From the NCBI GenBank assembly GCA_036873755.1, contig JAVTVY010019618.1, forward strand, positions 19,440 to 83,439: a DNA stretch of 64,000 nucleotides, in the 5' to 3' direction. Within the stretch, counting starts at the first letter, position 1, and each line of letters begins with the position of its first letter. A program made the translations under genes and the position numbers. The notes under the pieces were generated by a model. The model did no database searches, was not told the DNA's origin, and saw nothing but the letters and a program-made list of their open reading frames with translations. Of this stretch, positions 10,403 to 22,361 are shown one piece after another. This DNA is from Hanleya hanleyi (lineage: Eukaryota; Mollusca; Polyplacophora; Lepidopleurida; Hanleyidae).

Positions 10403-10968
10403 AGGAGAGAGAGAATTAAGGTTTAATGTCGCTTTCAGCAATATTTCAGCTATATAGCGACAATCAAACAAAATTCTAAGTATTCAAGTTAATAACTCAG
10501 TAAACTAATGCATTAAAAACATGAAAATACATTAAAATTTATACAACAAACCGATCTCTCTCAAATAATCTAAAATACAATCTTCTTTTACTCGACTGAA
10601 AAGATCTTCCAAAGTAGCTGCTCGATAAAAGTTATCTCTTACAATCAGTCGATAAGAATATGTTTCACCGTGAGATCTTCGTAGCATGGAACACACCTTG
10701 GGACTGGCTCTTTTTTTTTCAAAAAATGCTCGTGAGTTGGTCGTGTATGGCCGATTCTACATCGTCTAATCATGGCTTGATTGAAACGTTTCTGGCTGTT
10801 CAGATGAGTATACCCTACAGTTTTTTTGAACTCGTGAAGTTTGTTATTATCCATAGCATCCCACAAAGATTGAAACAACTTTCTCACATAAGCACAGATA
10901 GATGGTCTGAAATCACTGTATGGGATTCCAACAGGATCAACCTCGTCATCTAGGGCTGCCTTAGCCAT
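10403..10968 (-). pseudogene. 5'-truncated LINE copy (C-terminal tail and 3' end)
   Basis: The minus strand reads VDPVGIPYSDFRPSIC, then KRFNQAMIRRCRIGHTRPTH, FLKKKEPVPRCVPC and DLTVKHILI. After a short gap it continues in another frame with NFYRAATLEDLFSRVKEDC and YLREIGLLYKF, then a stop at about 10532. The 3' region contains GATTGTCGCTATATAGCTGA, then AAGCGACATTAAACC, and ends in a GA-repeat tail near 10403. The tail domain (the CxxC...H pattern after RNase H) is typical of RNase H-bearing LINEs. Truncation at the 5' end is as expected for target-primed insertion. It shares its 3' end with 4730-5040 and with the SINE-like tails elsewhere. Confidence 0.85.
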
Positions 10969-11010
10969 TAATTATCAGCTTCAGTATTACGTTTGATGTC
11001 AACGTGACTA

Positions 11011-11372
11011 GGTTTACATGTCGGTCTGAATAGTGGTCTGGCCTATCTGAATAGCGGTCTAGCTTGCAAGTGCCAATAATATAAACACTTCGTAAATAGG
11101 TTTATTAAGAGAGAATGTCATGGGCTGCAAGCTGAAATCTTCAGTTTCTATATCGGACGCCAGGGGGCGCTACTATCAATGGCCGTTTACATGTCGGTCT
11201 GAATAGCGGTCTGCCCTATCTGACTAGCGGTCTAGCTAGCCAGAGCCAATAATATAAACACTTCGATCTTTTAAATAGGAACTTGTAATAGGTTTATTGA
11301 AAGAGTATGTCATGGGCTAGACCGCTATATGGAGTCTTCAGTTCCCAAATCGGACTCCAGGGGGGCGCTACT
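11011..11372 (+). repeat. Left satellite arm, two 173-bp units
   Basis: Two tandem units start at about 11013 and 11186 (TTTACATGTCGGTCTGAATA, then GGTCTAGCT, CAATAATATAAACACTTCG, GTCATGGGCT, and CCAGGGGGCGCTACTAT). The same unit is present in opposite orientation at 15297-15560, so the two arms bracket the DNA element at 11615-15292. Each unit ends in a CTCF-like CCAGGGGGCGC core (an extra G in the second). Confidence 0.8.
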
Positions 11373-11623
11373 ATGAATGAATATGAATATTTGGTCCATA
11401 TTATCATATTTAAACCAACTATTAATAGTTGAAAAATCCGCTTCATGTTATAAATATGGGGGAGAGATCATTAGAACAGATCAAAGATAACGCGGTTGCC
11501 CAAGTGCTGTGCACCTGTCCCCGCCTCCTCGGAAAGACAGCATTGTTCAAGAATAAACGTGGAAAGATCGGATTAACATTGAAGTGAATGATGTGGATCT
11601 GGGGCCGCTATTCACCCTTACCA

Positions 11624-12090
11624 AAAATTCTTGTAAGATCTTACAAGAAAGTGTCCTGTAAGATCTTGTAGGACAGTCTTGTAAGATTTTGGCACTTTTC
11701 TTGTAAGACTGTCCTACAGGATCTTACAAGATCCTACAAGACTGTCCTACAGGATCTTACAAGATCCTACAAGACTGTCCTACAGGATCTTACAAGACTG
11801 TCCTACAGGATCTTACAAGACTGTCCTACAGGATCTTACAAGATCCTACAAGACTGTCCTACAGGATCTTACAGATCGTCCTTCAGGATCTTACAAGATC
11901 CTACAAGACTGTCCTACAGGATCTTACAAGATCGTCCTTCAGGATCCTACAAGATCTTACAAGACTGTCATACAGGATCTTACAAGACTGTCCTGCAGGA
12001 TCTTACAAGATCCTACAAGACTGTCCTACAGGATCTTACAAGACCGTCCTTCAGGATCCTACAGGGTTGTCCTACAGGGCTGTCATTTGT
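11624..12090 (+). repeat. Subterminal array of 33-bp and 23-bp modules
   Basis: About a dozen modules alternate AAGATCCTAC, AAGACTGTCC and TACAGGATCTT. The full unit is 33 bp, and a 10-bp part is dropped in several units to give 23 bp. The modules are nested palindromes (AAGATC...GATCTT), so single strands could fold extensively. A shorter inverted counterpart lies at about 15095-15285. Confidence 0.9.
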
Positions 12091-13036
12091 GTCAATTAAC
12101 GCAGATAGAATAATGCTGGATGGTTGTGCAGGGTTGTCCAATATACTGCAGGTTTACGATGAAACGTTTCATGTCGAATGAGATAGTCAACATAACAAAT
12201 TATATGCATTCATTTCATATATTTTATTGTATAAAACAGAAACGTATAGACAGCTATACACACAAAACAGAAACGTATATACAGCTATACACACAAGGGA
12301 TTATTATGTTGTCATGTCATACATTTTATTATATAAAATAGAAACATTTATAGGGAACTGCAACCAGCACATGCACGTGGCATCCATGTTTTTCTCAACA
12401 GATCAAGTGTCTTTTATAACTTTTTATCTCCCCATTCAATTTTGATTTCATCGTGTCCAAAATCACCTTGCTGGTAAAATATGAAAAGTCATCAAATTAG
12501 CAAAGAAATTGTTATCAAGTTATCAATGTGTCAAGTTATCCTGAAACTATTCAGAGGTTATCCTCATAATTTAAATGGGTAGAATGGTATAAAATTGTTG
12601 TGACATTAGCGAAAAAGTATGATTAGAATAATCTTAAAAATATTACACTACATTCAACTGGCGTATTGCTGATATTAGTGAATGTGACGATAACCAGGAT
12701 GATTTGCATTGAAATATCATAGAAATGTGATGTTATTGTTATTGGTGTGCCCTCTGCAAAAACCAAACATGTGCCGCTCACTGAATAAAGATTATTTGGG
12801 TCCAGTAGCACCAAAGTCATTCGAGTCATTTGTTATTAATGTAAAATACACATTCTTGAATGCATGTTATGAGTATTATAAAGCAATATAAATTATGATA
12901 CTTAAGCAGTATTCATGGATTTGAAGCAAAATATTTTGAAGTGGGATCCAGAATTATGGATCAACACTAAATGAAAACGCAATCACAATTGAAAAAATAT
13001 TGAGAATGTACACTAATATGATTTTAACAATGTTCG

Positions 13037-13189
13037 TCATCCAGTTATATTGGTCATGTAATATTGCCTGATGCTATTTCCTCTTTGGCGAAGAAGTAAT
13101 TCAACAATAGGCACTGCATGATTTCCATGATCACATGTCTGCTCCGAGTCGATGAAATGTGCGCCTCGAACATGTCCGATTGGTTGCAT
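13037..13189 (-). pseudogene. Exon-like open patch inside the DNA element
   Basis: Minus-strand sequence TTTTTTCTCCTCAG makes a good 3' splice site. It is followed at once by ATG and 50 codons to a TGA at 13037. The peptide ends in LLLRQRGNSIRQYYMTNI. A basic GxxxRxx(I/Y) tail of this kind is seen at the C-terminus of PIF/Harbinger transposases, but the match is too short to trust. No upstream transposase exon with a DDE pattern was found between 13200 and 15000. It may be chance. Confidence 0.25.
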
Positions 13190-15296
13190 CTGAGGAGAAA
13201 AAAATTGTTTAAAACGTTTTAAATGAAATGAATGAATGAAATGTTCTCATTTTTCAAGATGTGGGTACAGATGTACAATTGAATTATGCAGCAATCCTTA
13301 GCCTTGGTCAAGAATAGTGCAATAAATATACAATTAAAATATAGCTTGTTATCATGGTTACGGTGATAGGAAATCTAATCATAATTTATCCTGCTTTTCC
13401 TGGTCACATTTTTATCATAGCAAATATCGGTTATGCCAACAGTGTATTTGTTATTAATTTATTTAAATAAATATTCCTTTGCGATTTCATCAGAACTTTG
13501 GTATGGAAATATTCTCAAATCTTCTGGAAATATAAGCAGGAAACGATAAACATTTCAAAACAACAAGTGAGGATGTCAACTGATTTATTGAGAGCTAACA
13601 TCCCCCCCCCCACCAAACTTCCTAGCAAGTTAAATCCTACTGTTTGACATGAACAGGAAATACACAAGCAGTGGTGTGATATAACCTATATATCTCACCC
13701 TCCGGGGGATTTCCTCCAGGGTTGCATGGCCAATCTTCACATGAGGTCCCCAAGCCTGGGCTTTTGCAGCTGACAATGCAACAATGGCAAATCACACTGC
13801 CTTGATGAACCTGGGTAGATCTGAAAGGAATTTTGAGACAGATCGAGTTATGGATATTTCTTTGTGAATTCCAGGCTAAATGAGTCATTAATTTTGACTG
13901 CAAATATAAGGTGAAGTGCTGCAGTAGTTACTGAGAAGAGTATCAATTGTTAAATAGTTAAAGCTCATAGAGGGTCCACATTACAACATTCTGAGTTTAA
14001 CTAGAAATTAGAATTGTTTTGCTAATTAAGTTATAACATTATAATTATATTTATAACTTACTTACCGTCACTACATGTAGCTTCACTCATCACCATCTGC
14101 AATACAGTTCTTTAAACCTCAATAGTTCCAGCTTAACATGAACAAATCAACTTTCTTTTTGCACTCTATCCTCCATGTTTTTCTGCTGTTGTTGTTCTCA
14201 TATGACAGCATGGTGGCGACACTAGTGGCCAATTAAAATATACCGGTACAGGGGAGATAACTCTCCTCGAATTGTTGAATTAATGCCAGCAAGTAAATTG
14301 CTAATGTAATAGACTACCAGGAAAATAGAATAATATTATCTGTATATAATTGGTGATAATGAAGAGGGTAGAGTATTCATTAATGGACATTTTTTTCTTG
14401 AAAATCATGTTAGAACTGATGTATTCTCTAAAATTATTTTCTTCATTATGTCCAATTTTATTATAAAATCTTTGGATTGGACTGATTATTAATTAATTAT
14501 TTATTAAACTTATTAATTTTATTATAAAATCTAAATTCAGCAAGATTTCTTACACAAATATGATACTATTTTGATAACACTATGTAGAGATTGATATTAT
14601 TGATATCTTTATTTTATTCGAATGAAAACCCATATGTCACTAATATGATCTCTGAAGTCTTACGTAAAGTTTGTGTATTTTTCAATTCAAGCTGTTGTTG
14701 TTGTTGTTATTCAATGAAGAATTCGTCGTATTTTGTCGCTGTATCCAAACACCAAAATAGTTATATTGATAACTTGTATCATCGTTTAGATAACATATTG
14801 AAAAACAAATGTAGTACTTTGACAGAATTTCCCAATCAGGTTTGAAGGTAAACTATTATCAGATAGATTTTTTTTAATTTTCAAGAACAATTTTCTTACG
14901 TGAGTGAAACAGATGAGGTTCTCCCTATGATTGATTCAGTAGAGAAGTACAATTTTGGTATATATCATGATAATACGCCTGCCATTTTTAAAAGAGAAAG
15001 TGCTAACCATATCTTCAACTGGAGATCCAATGTTGTGGATATTCTGTAAAACTGTCTTGTAAAAATACTTTCCAAAAGCAAACAAATTTTTTCCTACAGG
15101 CAAACTTATTCTTACAAGATCATGTAGGACAGCTGTCCTGCAGGATCTTACAAGATCTTGTAGGACAGCCAGCTTTGTCCTTCAGGATCTTGTAAGATCG
15201 TGTAGGACAAAAAAACTGTCTTGTAAGATCTTACAAGATCTTGTAAGAAAATTTCAAATCCTACAAGATCTTACAAGATTTTTTGGTAAGGGCATG

Positions 15297-15560
15297 TAGG
15301 CCATACCGCTATTCAGAGCGACAATGTAAACGGCCATCCGTAGTAACTGACGACCGATATGGGAACTGAAGACTGCATCTTGTAGCCCATGACATACTCA
15401 TTCAATATACCAATACACAAGTTCGAAGTGTTTATATTATCGATTCTGGCAAGTTAGACCGCTATTCAGATAGGCCAGGCCGCTGTTCAGACCGACATAT
15501 AAACGATCATTCATAGTAGAGCCACCTGGTGTCCGAAACACGAAATGAAGACTCCATCGT
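15297..15560 (-). repeat. Right satellite arm, inverted relative to 11011-11372
   Basis: Reverse-complemented, this reads as one full and one partial unit of the left-arm satellite (ATATGTCGGTCTGAACAGCG, GCCTATCTGAATAGCGGTCT, AATATAAACACTTCG, GTCATGGGCTAC). The ACACCAGGTGGC stretch at about 15510 corresponds to the CTCF-like core of the left units. Confidence 0.8.
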
Positions 15561-18500
15561 GCAACTGGATTTTTACCTCCGTCGATCAGACGGAGGTCTA
15601 GGAGAGTAACGTGAAATCTACCGCCAAATAATTGTCATATGGGGAACCCATCACTCATGGGATTTCCAATAGGGATTGCTATGGTTCCCGACGAAATTTT
15701 GAAGCCAACTTGTTGGACACTATTGAAATAATGGGGTTCCCCACTGCAATGCATTGCAATGGGCCTTGCTTCTGTAGTCGGGTTTCACCTCCCATCCACC
15801 GGGATATTTAACATGGCGGCCCTCCAGCTTGTAGAGATGGACAATGCGATTTTTTGCCATTTTTCTGGTAACTTTATTGTCGCCATTTGATGTCATTACA
15901 ACTCAATGATTCATAGTACACCACCCGTCATTTCTGTATATCGTAAAGTATTTGTCGGCTGATGACTTATGTCGAAGCCAACCAAATAGTCTAAGCTGTT
16001 GTTGTTGCATATCAAACTGACTGACTGACTGGAAGACATCAGCACAATCGACGATGCCCTGATTTTTCTGATACTTTTATTCTTTCAGTTGATGATATCC
16101 ACCAGCCTGGTTGTTTAAAAACAGTTATTCTAGATTTTGCTGATAAATTATATTTCCGGGGTGGGGTGGGGCGGGGGGGCTATTTATCTTGGCATTTGGC
16201 AGTTGAATAATGATTTGATTTCGCAGAAGCACCAAATTGATCTACCTGCGTGAGTCTGTAAACTTATTTAATAAAGCTGATAAATAATATACATATACTT
16301 TTCTTTTCATTTATCCTAACAGTTTAGTGACATCCACATTGTGTGCTGACACTTGTTGATGAAGAATAATTTGCTTGTTAAAACCTGATAATATTCTGAA
16401 AACTTATTCTGAATTGTAGCTGAAACAAAGGAGTGTCTACATTCCACATGTAGGCCTACATTATTGAGATTTTTGACTGATAGCATGGATGGAACCTTTC
16501 CCAATTTTTTTTTTTTTTTTTTTTTTTAGTTTTAAGCCTTGGACATACCACTGGGCATTTATTTGCCATACGATCACATTTCACATGCTTTGTTCAGCCC
16601 CGTGATCTGGAACCAAACAGACATTATCACTAGATGAAATAAGGAGATCATGATATACATTTCAGGTTTTACCGATGCCAAATGACTTGAACAGAAGACA
16701 ATTAGACAAAAAGAAAATCAATAAATATATCAATAAATAATAAATTACATAGAAAATTGTCTTGTCTTTGCAAGGGGGACATCAGACAACACAGACCATT
16801 CATTCAAATTTCGCCTTCCATTGGGGAGACAGAAATATTCCTCAAACACAGTATAAATATTCTCTTTTGTGATCTAATTTTCGTTTGTCAAAATATTGCT
16901 CCATAGAGAAGTTACTGATATAAACAATCCTGTTCTAGAATATGATATACTGGATTATTATCATGCTCATGCCACTAACATGAACTCCAATCCAACCAGT
17001 GGTCAAGGTCCATCATCGTTCTTCACAATTCATATTATTGATCACTCATAGATTGGATTAAGTTCTCATAGTACTCAGTTCTCATTTCATACATTTGCAA
17101 ATTCTTGTAACATGGTCAGGTTCCAGTTCTATTAAGTACACGTATGAAAGGTGCGAACTGGTATGATGGATTTCATCTTGCTGTGTATGACGGAAGAATG
17201 AAATATAATGAAGGCCATCAACATTTTCAATGAAGTGGGTTTTGATAATAAATATGTATACAATTGATTCCAACTTGCAGTTCATGGATTCAGCACTTCT
17301 GATATCAGATGCAACAGGAGACTGTTACACAATGGATGTACTGGATGATTGGTTCAGCTGTGTCAGAAAGGTGTGGAATGACAGAGGTGGTGAAAATCAG
17401 AGCCAGTGATTGGCCACAACCCCCCCTCCCCCTCCCCCCACATTGGATATCAGCTGATTCCTCAGGAAATAAACATTACGCATGTAATGACCACCGGCAG
17501 AGTGATACATGTGTCAATCGGTCAGACCTTTTCAATGATGCCCAGTTCTAACTTAAAACAACCATGCCGGAATTCATTCCTTCTCTCAGAATAATTGGAT
17601 CTAACTTTTACAAAACCTGCAGCTCCCAATAGCTCCTGGATCTAGACCACATAAATGACCAGATTCATGAAAGTTGAAGTCCTGCAGCATGCTCCACAAA
17701 TATCACCAAAGGTCATAAAACTTTCTGGTCTGCATCAGTGTGGATCTTCCCTTTTTTTTTTTTTTTTTTAAATTTTTTTTTTACAAAATTATCTCCCTTG
17801 ACCAGGTGAGGACTTGAATGTGTCTGAAATGATTTAGCTTCTAGAAAAAAGACTTCATTTCCTGAGTAGAGGTAAAAACCGAACATATTTTGATTATTTT
17901 ATTCAAATTTCAATTCCACTTCTGGTATATGTACATGTATAAAATACATACAGAATGAACTGCATACAGAATAACACAAAGAACAGGTATATGTATCTCA
18001 TTACATTCTTAACCAAAGATCAATACCTGGGTGATATTACAACAATACCATGGTGTTATATATTGTTATGATTGGCTTAACTTTAGCTGCTGAAGATATT
18101 TCTAATTTGAGGGTAATGAGCAATCATACTAAATTTATTTTCATAACTTCATTTATTTTCACAATAAGCAACATAATCGAGATTAGCAAGTGAAGTTTTA
18201 CAACATAATATAATACGCATCATGGGTCTCCTTCAGTTTAGTGTAGACATATATACCCTTGAATATCTGTTACCAAGATTCAGTCATAATATTGTCTGTA
18301 TTATATTGATGTCGACAAGGAATATACATAATTATTTGATAGTATTATTAATTGTATGTTGTTTATGATTAACATGAACTTTTATTCGCTGGAATCCAGC
18401 CATTTGTTCCATATGGGCAATATTCTCATCAGCCATCACCATTCAATATGAATGTGATACAGGTACAAGTCCATGGTAATTGATACATTATGGTGAAGGT

Positions 18501-20039
18501 GACCTGTAACACCAGTATACAAAATTATTCCGAGCTCATTGAATCATCATCACATGATGGTGAGACAGATACGAACGGAGTGTCGGTAAAATCACATGTG
18601 TTTTGTAGAGGATTCTGTCAATGAGGATGCTATACTGTACACATACAAAATATGAAGTGTTGATGTGTAGGGCCTATAGCACAAAATCACGAGCAAGTTG
18701 ATAAAACTAGGCTCACAGGGTCTCATTTCTGCCGCTAACGTGTTGATTTGGGTGGGGGCGTCCTCTCAGGGGGAGGTGTGGGTGAGAAGGGGCCTAATGT
18801 CTCAAGCAGTATTCCAGGTTTTCAATCAATATACTCTCTTCCATACCTCAATATTTCAAGCACGTGAAATCAAACAAAAATTATTTGCGGAGAATGTGAC
18901 TTCCACATCCCTAGCTGGACATGCTAGTGGGGAACCCTCAATCTCAGGTTAATTACCATGGTGAAGTTAACGTCCAACAAATGCAAAATTGAGCTTGGCA
19001 TCCGGCCCTATGTTATTCAGTGATGTATTCCCCTACGGACCCTGTTGCCTCGACGGAGGTCTTTGCGCTCATCCAGCGCTTGTTACCCCTGTCCAAGCGC
19101 AGAAATAGACACAAATTACGATTGTTCTACAAAATAGTAAACATGAACATCCCGATTTGTTTGTCCTCTCTTATTCCCCCTTGATATTCTGCTATGACGG
19201 GTTATATCAACTACAGACTAGCAATGCTATTACAGTCCCGCATACCTCATTTCTTCGGTTATTCGCATGTGAAATACTCTGTAGGTAAATATTCGTGTAT
19301 CACCTCCATATTCTTCTTTTTGTCGCATATTGTCACGAGACGATAGGTTGGAGCTTTCGCTTTATTACATTGGTAATAGTAAAGCTCAGATTATATATGT
19401 ACGGTTGAGATTTCACTTAGCGCACATATATACTCAATACATCTCTGAAAGATCATTCTGTGCCTGTGAGTATTTCTTTCTCTTCTATCTCATTTATGCC
19501 ACTGCTAGAAGTCAAATACTTGGGAATAAACTATCGCGATGTTGAGACCGTTTTATTTGATAACCAATTCTAGATATAGAAGAAAACACAACTATTTGTG
19601 TCCATAACGTCATCTGGCAGTCTGAAAGATTCCTGGAGTAATTTTGAACTATACTGATGTCTGAACCGCAAAATAGTACGCCATATTCAATCTCTCCTGC
19701 CATTACTTGCTAGAAGATATCATGGTTATATTATCATAAAATGAATACACGATGAATTAAACGAACGGAAGTACAAGTTTATTGCAAAAGTACATTAAAT
19801 TTGTCATATTGTATTTAATAAGTATTATTGTGTACATATAGGCATATCTAAAATAATCACTGGTGCATATTAAATTCAAGTATTTAGCTATTTTCCCCGC
19901 CAGTATAAGTAGGTACAGTCGATGGAATATAATCGAGGAATCATGCCATTTACACAAAGAGGTTCGTAAACATTTCATTATTTCTAAAGACAATAATCCC
20001 AAGCAATATATTGTGGCAAGGTATCAAAATACCCCAAAA
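15561..20039. other. No gene seen
   Basis: About 4.5 kb without a reading frame that shows protein-like composition or a known motif. Visible items are a short hairpin (ACCTCCGTC...GACGGAGGT, 15577-15600), T-runs at 16505-16528 and 17752-17782, and a C-rich stretch at about 17420-17440. An ACATGGCGGCC patch near 15812 is YY1-like. Undetected short exons are possible. Confidence 0.45.
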
Positions 20040-20460
20040 TTCGTTAAGTCATTCTAATTGCACTGCGTGGAAACAAAATCCCAAGTTGTCTTCCAGGCGG
20101 TACTACCTAGATGTATGGTTGTAGCCTATGTGGACGGAACACAACTTGTGGTAAGATACCCATACACCAAACTTGAAAAGAAGCCATCCAGGCGTTCTAA
20201 GTATAGACTGCGGAAACGGAATATCAAGTTGGTTCCAGGTGGTGCCACCTACACAGTATGAGCATATCTGGATGAAACGCGATTCCTGGTGACGAAACTT
20301 GTGACATGACATTCTCATACCAAATTTTGAAAGAATGTCTTAAGTCGACTCTAATTTTATTGTCCGGAAACAAAATTTCCAGCTCCCCCCCCCCCTCAGG
20401 TGGAAATATGTAGATGAAGCAACAAGCGACATATTGTGGCAAGGTATCCACATACTACTT
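20040..20460. repeat. Diverged repeat related to the 6.2-7.7 kb satellite
   Basis: About three rough units contain ACAAAATCCCAAGTTGTCTTCC, then CAAGTTGGTTCCAGGTGGTGCC, then AATTTCCAGCTCC, each near text resembling GTGGTAAGATACCCATAC or CATTCTCATACCAAATTTTG. The GGTGGTGCCACCT core and the GGTATNNNCATACC elements resemble the 145-bp satellite, possibly in opposite orientation. Homology is judged by eye only. Confidence 0.45.
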
Positions 20461-20754
20461 GTTTTATGAAGAATCCGTTAAATCATTTTAATTTCATTAA
20501 AATGAAATGAAATGACCTTCTTGACATACTTAAACAAGAATTTTATTTGACGTTCGCTATATAGCTTAAATATTTCTTTGGAGAAATGTATGCATGTACG
20601 GTACGGCTAATCCACCAAGTTATTTATATGACCATAGTACAGATATGAATGAATTAATGATTGAGTAGTAATGAGCAATGACTGTAAACCAATCACTCAA
20701 TGTGCTATACCTGCAAATGGGAATAATAAAGCACATCAGAATTTGAAAAACGTG

Positions 20755-20977
20755 ATTGCCGGACAGTAGTAGGCATTTAGAGCATCGACAGATCATCGTT
20801 GAAGACATCTCTGTGCAGACGGCTGCCCAAGCACGACGTTGGGTTGGCATTGCTTTTGAGATTGAGAGCCGAAAAACCACTGGAAATCTAACAGAATTTC
20901 TCCAATTGAGACGCTGTGTTTCTCAGGACTTGCATTTCCAAACATTTTATTTGAAGTTGTCTTCTCCTTTCAGATGA
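20755..20977 (-). pseudogene. Older partial copy of the RdRP last exon
   Basis: Minus-strand text matches the RdRP last exon over the SSVSIGEILIGFLKFFGSQS region (here HSVSIGEILLDFQWFFGSQS) and the following MVFGQSLAL region, with clear divergence. It lies in the same orientation as the gene. A SINE-like tail at 21070-21135 separates it from the next partial copy. Confidence 0.8.
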
Positions 20978-21069
20978 TATTTCAGTGAGACAGATAAAAT
21001 GGCAGCATTAAATCTCCTCTATTACAAGTAGGTACCCTCGCACCCTGCCCTCCCTTCCCTTCCCCGTCG

Positions 21070-21135
21070 TGATGTAGCTGAAAAATGTTGAAAACGACGT
21101 TAAACCCTATTCACTTACTCACTCATTCACTCCCT
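21070..21135 (+). mobile_element. SINE-like tail
   Basis: GATGTAGCTGAAAAATGTTG followed by AAAACGACGTTAAACCCTA and (TCACT)-type repeats resembles the tails at 2622-2692 and 26665-26738. It lies between two partial RdRP copies and appears to have split one duplicated unit. Confidence 0.55.
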
Positions 21136-21136
21136 T

Positions 21137-21810
21137 TCAGATCGTAGAGTCCAGCATTGCCCATGAGCTCCAAATGATCGGGTCCGAGATAAACCCCTTT
21201 CTAAAAGCAAACTGTAAAATAAGAAGAACGAGCTTCTGAAATATCAGCAGAAGTGACCCTAGTGCTAACGACTGCCCAAACACCATGTAGGATTTGCCTT
21301 GCTTTAGAGATTGAGAACCGAAAAACTTCAGGAACCCTATAATGATTTCTCCAATTGAGACACTGCTTTTCTCAGATCTAACATTATCAAACAATGTATT
21401 TGACATGGTCTTCTCCGCTTGTGATTGTGGAGTCTCGCATTGCCCCTGAGCTTCCAATATGCGGGTCTGAGATAAACCCATTGCTAAAAGCAAATTGTAA
21501 AATAAGCATTACGAGTTCCTGAAATGTCAGCATGTTCTGCTTTTTGGCCTTTGAGACAAGACCCTCGCCCTCTGCCCGCCTCAGGATAAACACAACTAAT
21601 GGGATCAAGCCCCGATTCAGAATGTATGATCAAGCATTCGGAATTACGCAACACAAGTCCCTTCGCTACGTTCTCTCATCTCTATGTATACGTAATGCAT
21701 TGCTTTCCTTATTTTATCAAGAGGCATACATTACTTCAGGGAAGCTTACAGCTCTCTTGTCTTCAGTACTGTATGATACCACATACCAAGAAACATATTA
21801 GATGCTATGC
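21137..21810 (-). pseudogene. Recent partial tandem copies of the RdRP last exon
   Basis: Minus-strand order: a diverged segment matching the exon around 23300-23050 (21810-21610); then NMLTFQELVMLILQFAFSNG and FISDPHIGSSGAM (21545-21430); AEKTMSNTLFDNVRSEKSSV and GFLKFFGSQSLKQGKSYMVF (21415-21255); then again FQKLVLLILQFAFRKG and FISDPIIWSSWAM (21245-21140). In the gene the order is the FQELV block followed by the AEKTM block, once. Here the unit starts a second time, with its second half at 20755-20977. Frame changes prevent use as a protein. The high similarity to the gene shows that parts of the duplication are young. Confidence 0.9.
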
Positions 21811-22361
21811 AGTCTGTTTTTAGTCCAACTACCTTTGGTTTGGGCTTGAGGCCGTTTAAAACTTTCGCGGTAATGTCCTGTTGCAATCCCTTTCACTAGC
21901 GTGTTGCAAGTCGTTTCTCTCGCGCAACATAATCGCTTGCGTCTATTTCTCTTCCATGTCTGCTTGGAAGGTATAGTGTAAACAGCGTCATACGTGGTTA
22001 CGTGGTTATTGAGAGATGCATTTTTGTGGGCAACGAATGCCTGTTGAATATCGTATCTTAAGCCTATAATTGATAATTCTGGCAAGTGACGTGGTCAAAG
22101 ATGAATCAAACCGGCGTTAATTTTGATTACTGTTCATAAAACAATTGAACTTCATGCTGACAGGGGAATTTGCGTCGGACTGAATGCTGTCAGATATATT
22201 CTAGTCTCTGCGAAAACGTTTGATTATGAACTATTGATGGTGTATTCCCTTGTGGTTAATACGGCAAGATTGTCTCTGGAGCAAATACATCTTTTCCTGA
22301 AAAAAAGCTCCCTGTGATGAACTTAGAGACGTCGGCCTCTGTTTTTCCCTGTCTTACTTCT
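21811..22361. other. 3' flank of the RdRP gene
   Basis: No separate gene is visible. A +1 open frame runs from the RdRP stop region to about 22256 (containing EEVRQGKTEADVSKFITG). The C-terminus could therefore have been longer before a frame shift, or this is chance. No AATAAA signal in the right orientation was found close to the stop. Confidence 0.4.

Larger units (their letters stand above)
11615..15292. mobile_element. 3.7-kb non-autonomous DNA element with modular inverted ends
   Basis: The left end reads CCCTTACCAAAAATTCTTGT and the right end, reverse-complemented, reads CCCTTACCAAAAAATCTTGT. Both continue into arrays of TTACAAGATC/GATCTTGTAA modules, so the termini are inverted repeats several hundred bp long with internal palindromes. 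CA lies directly outside both ends and could be a 2-bp target duplication, but the evidence is weak. The AT-rich interior (12100-15050) has no long open frame. A 51-codon exon-like patch at 13037-13189 is the only candidate protein remnant. It is likely a non-autonomous or long-dead cut-and-paste transposon; the superfamily cannot be set from this copy. Confidence 0.7.

Noticed and set aside
11615..15292. Assignment to PIF/Harbinger
   Set aside because: The flanking bases do not show the usual 3-bp TWA duplication, and the only protein hint is a 50-residue tail.
15577..15600. Hairpin as a transcription terminator
   Set aside because: Bacterial-type terminators are not relevant here; a similar hairpin at 48520 suggests a small repeat.
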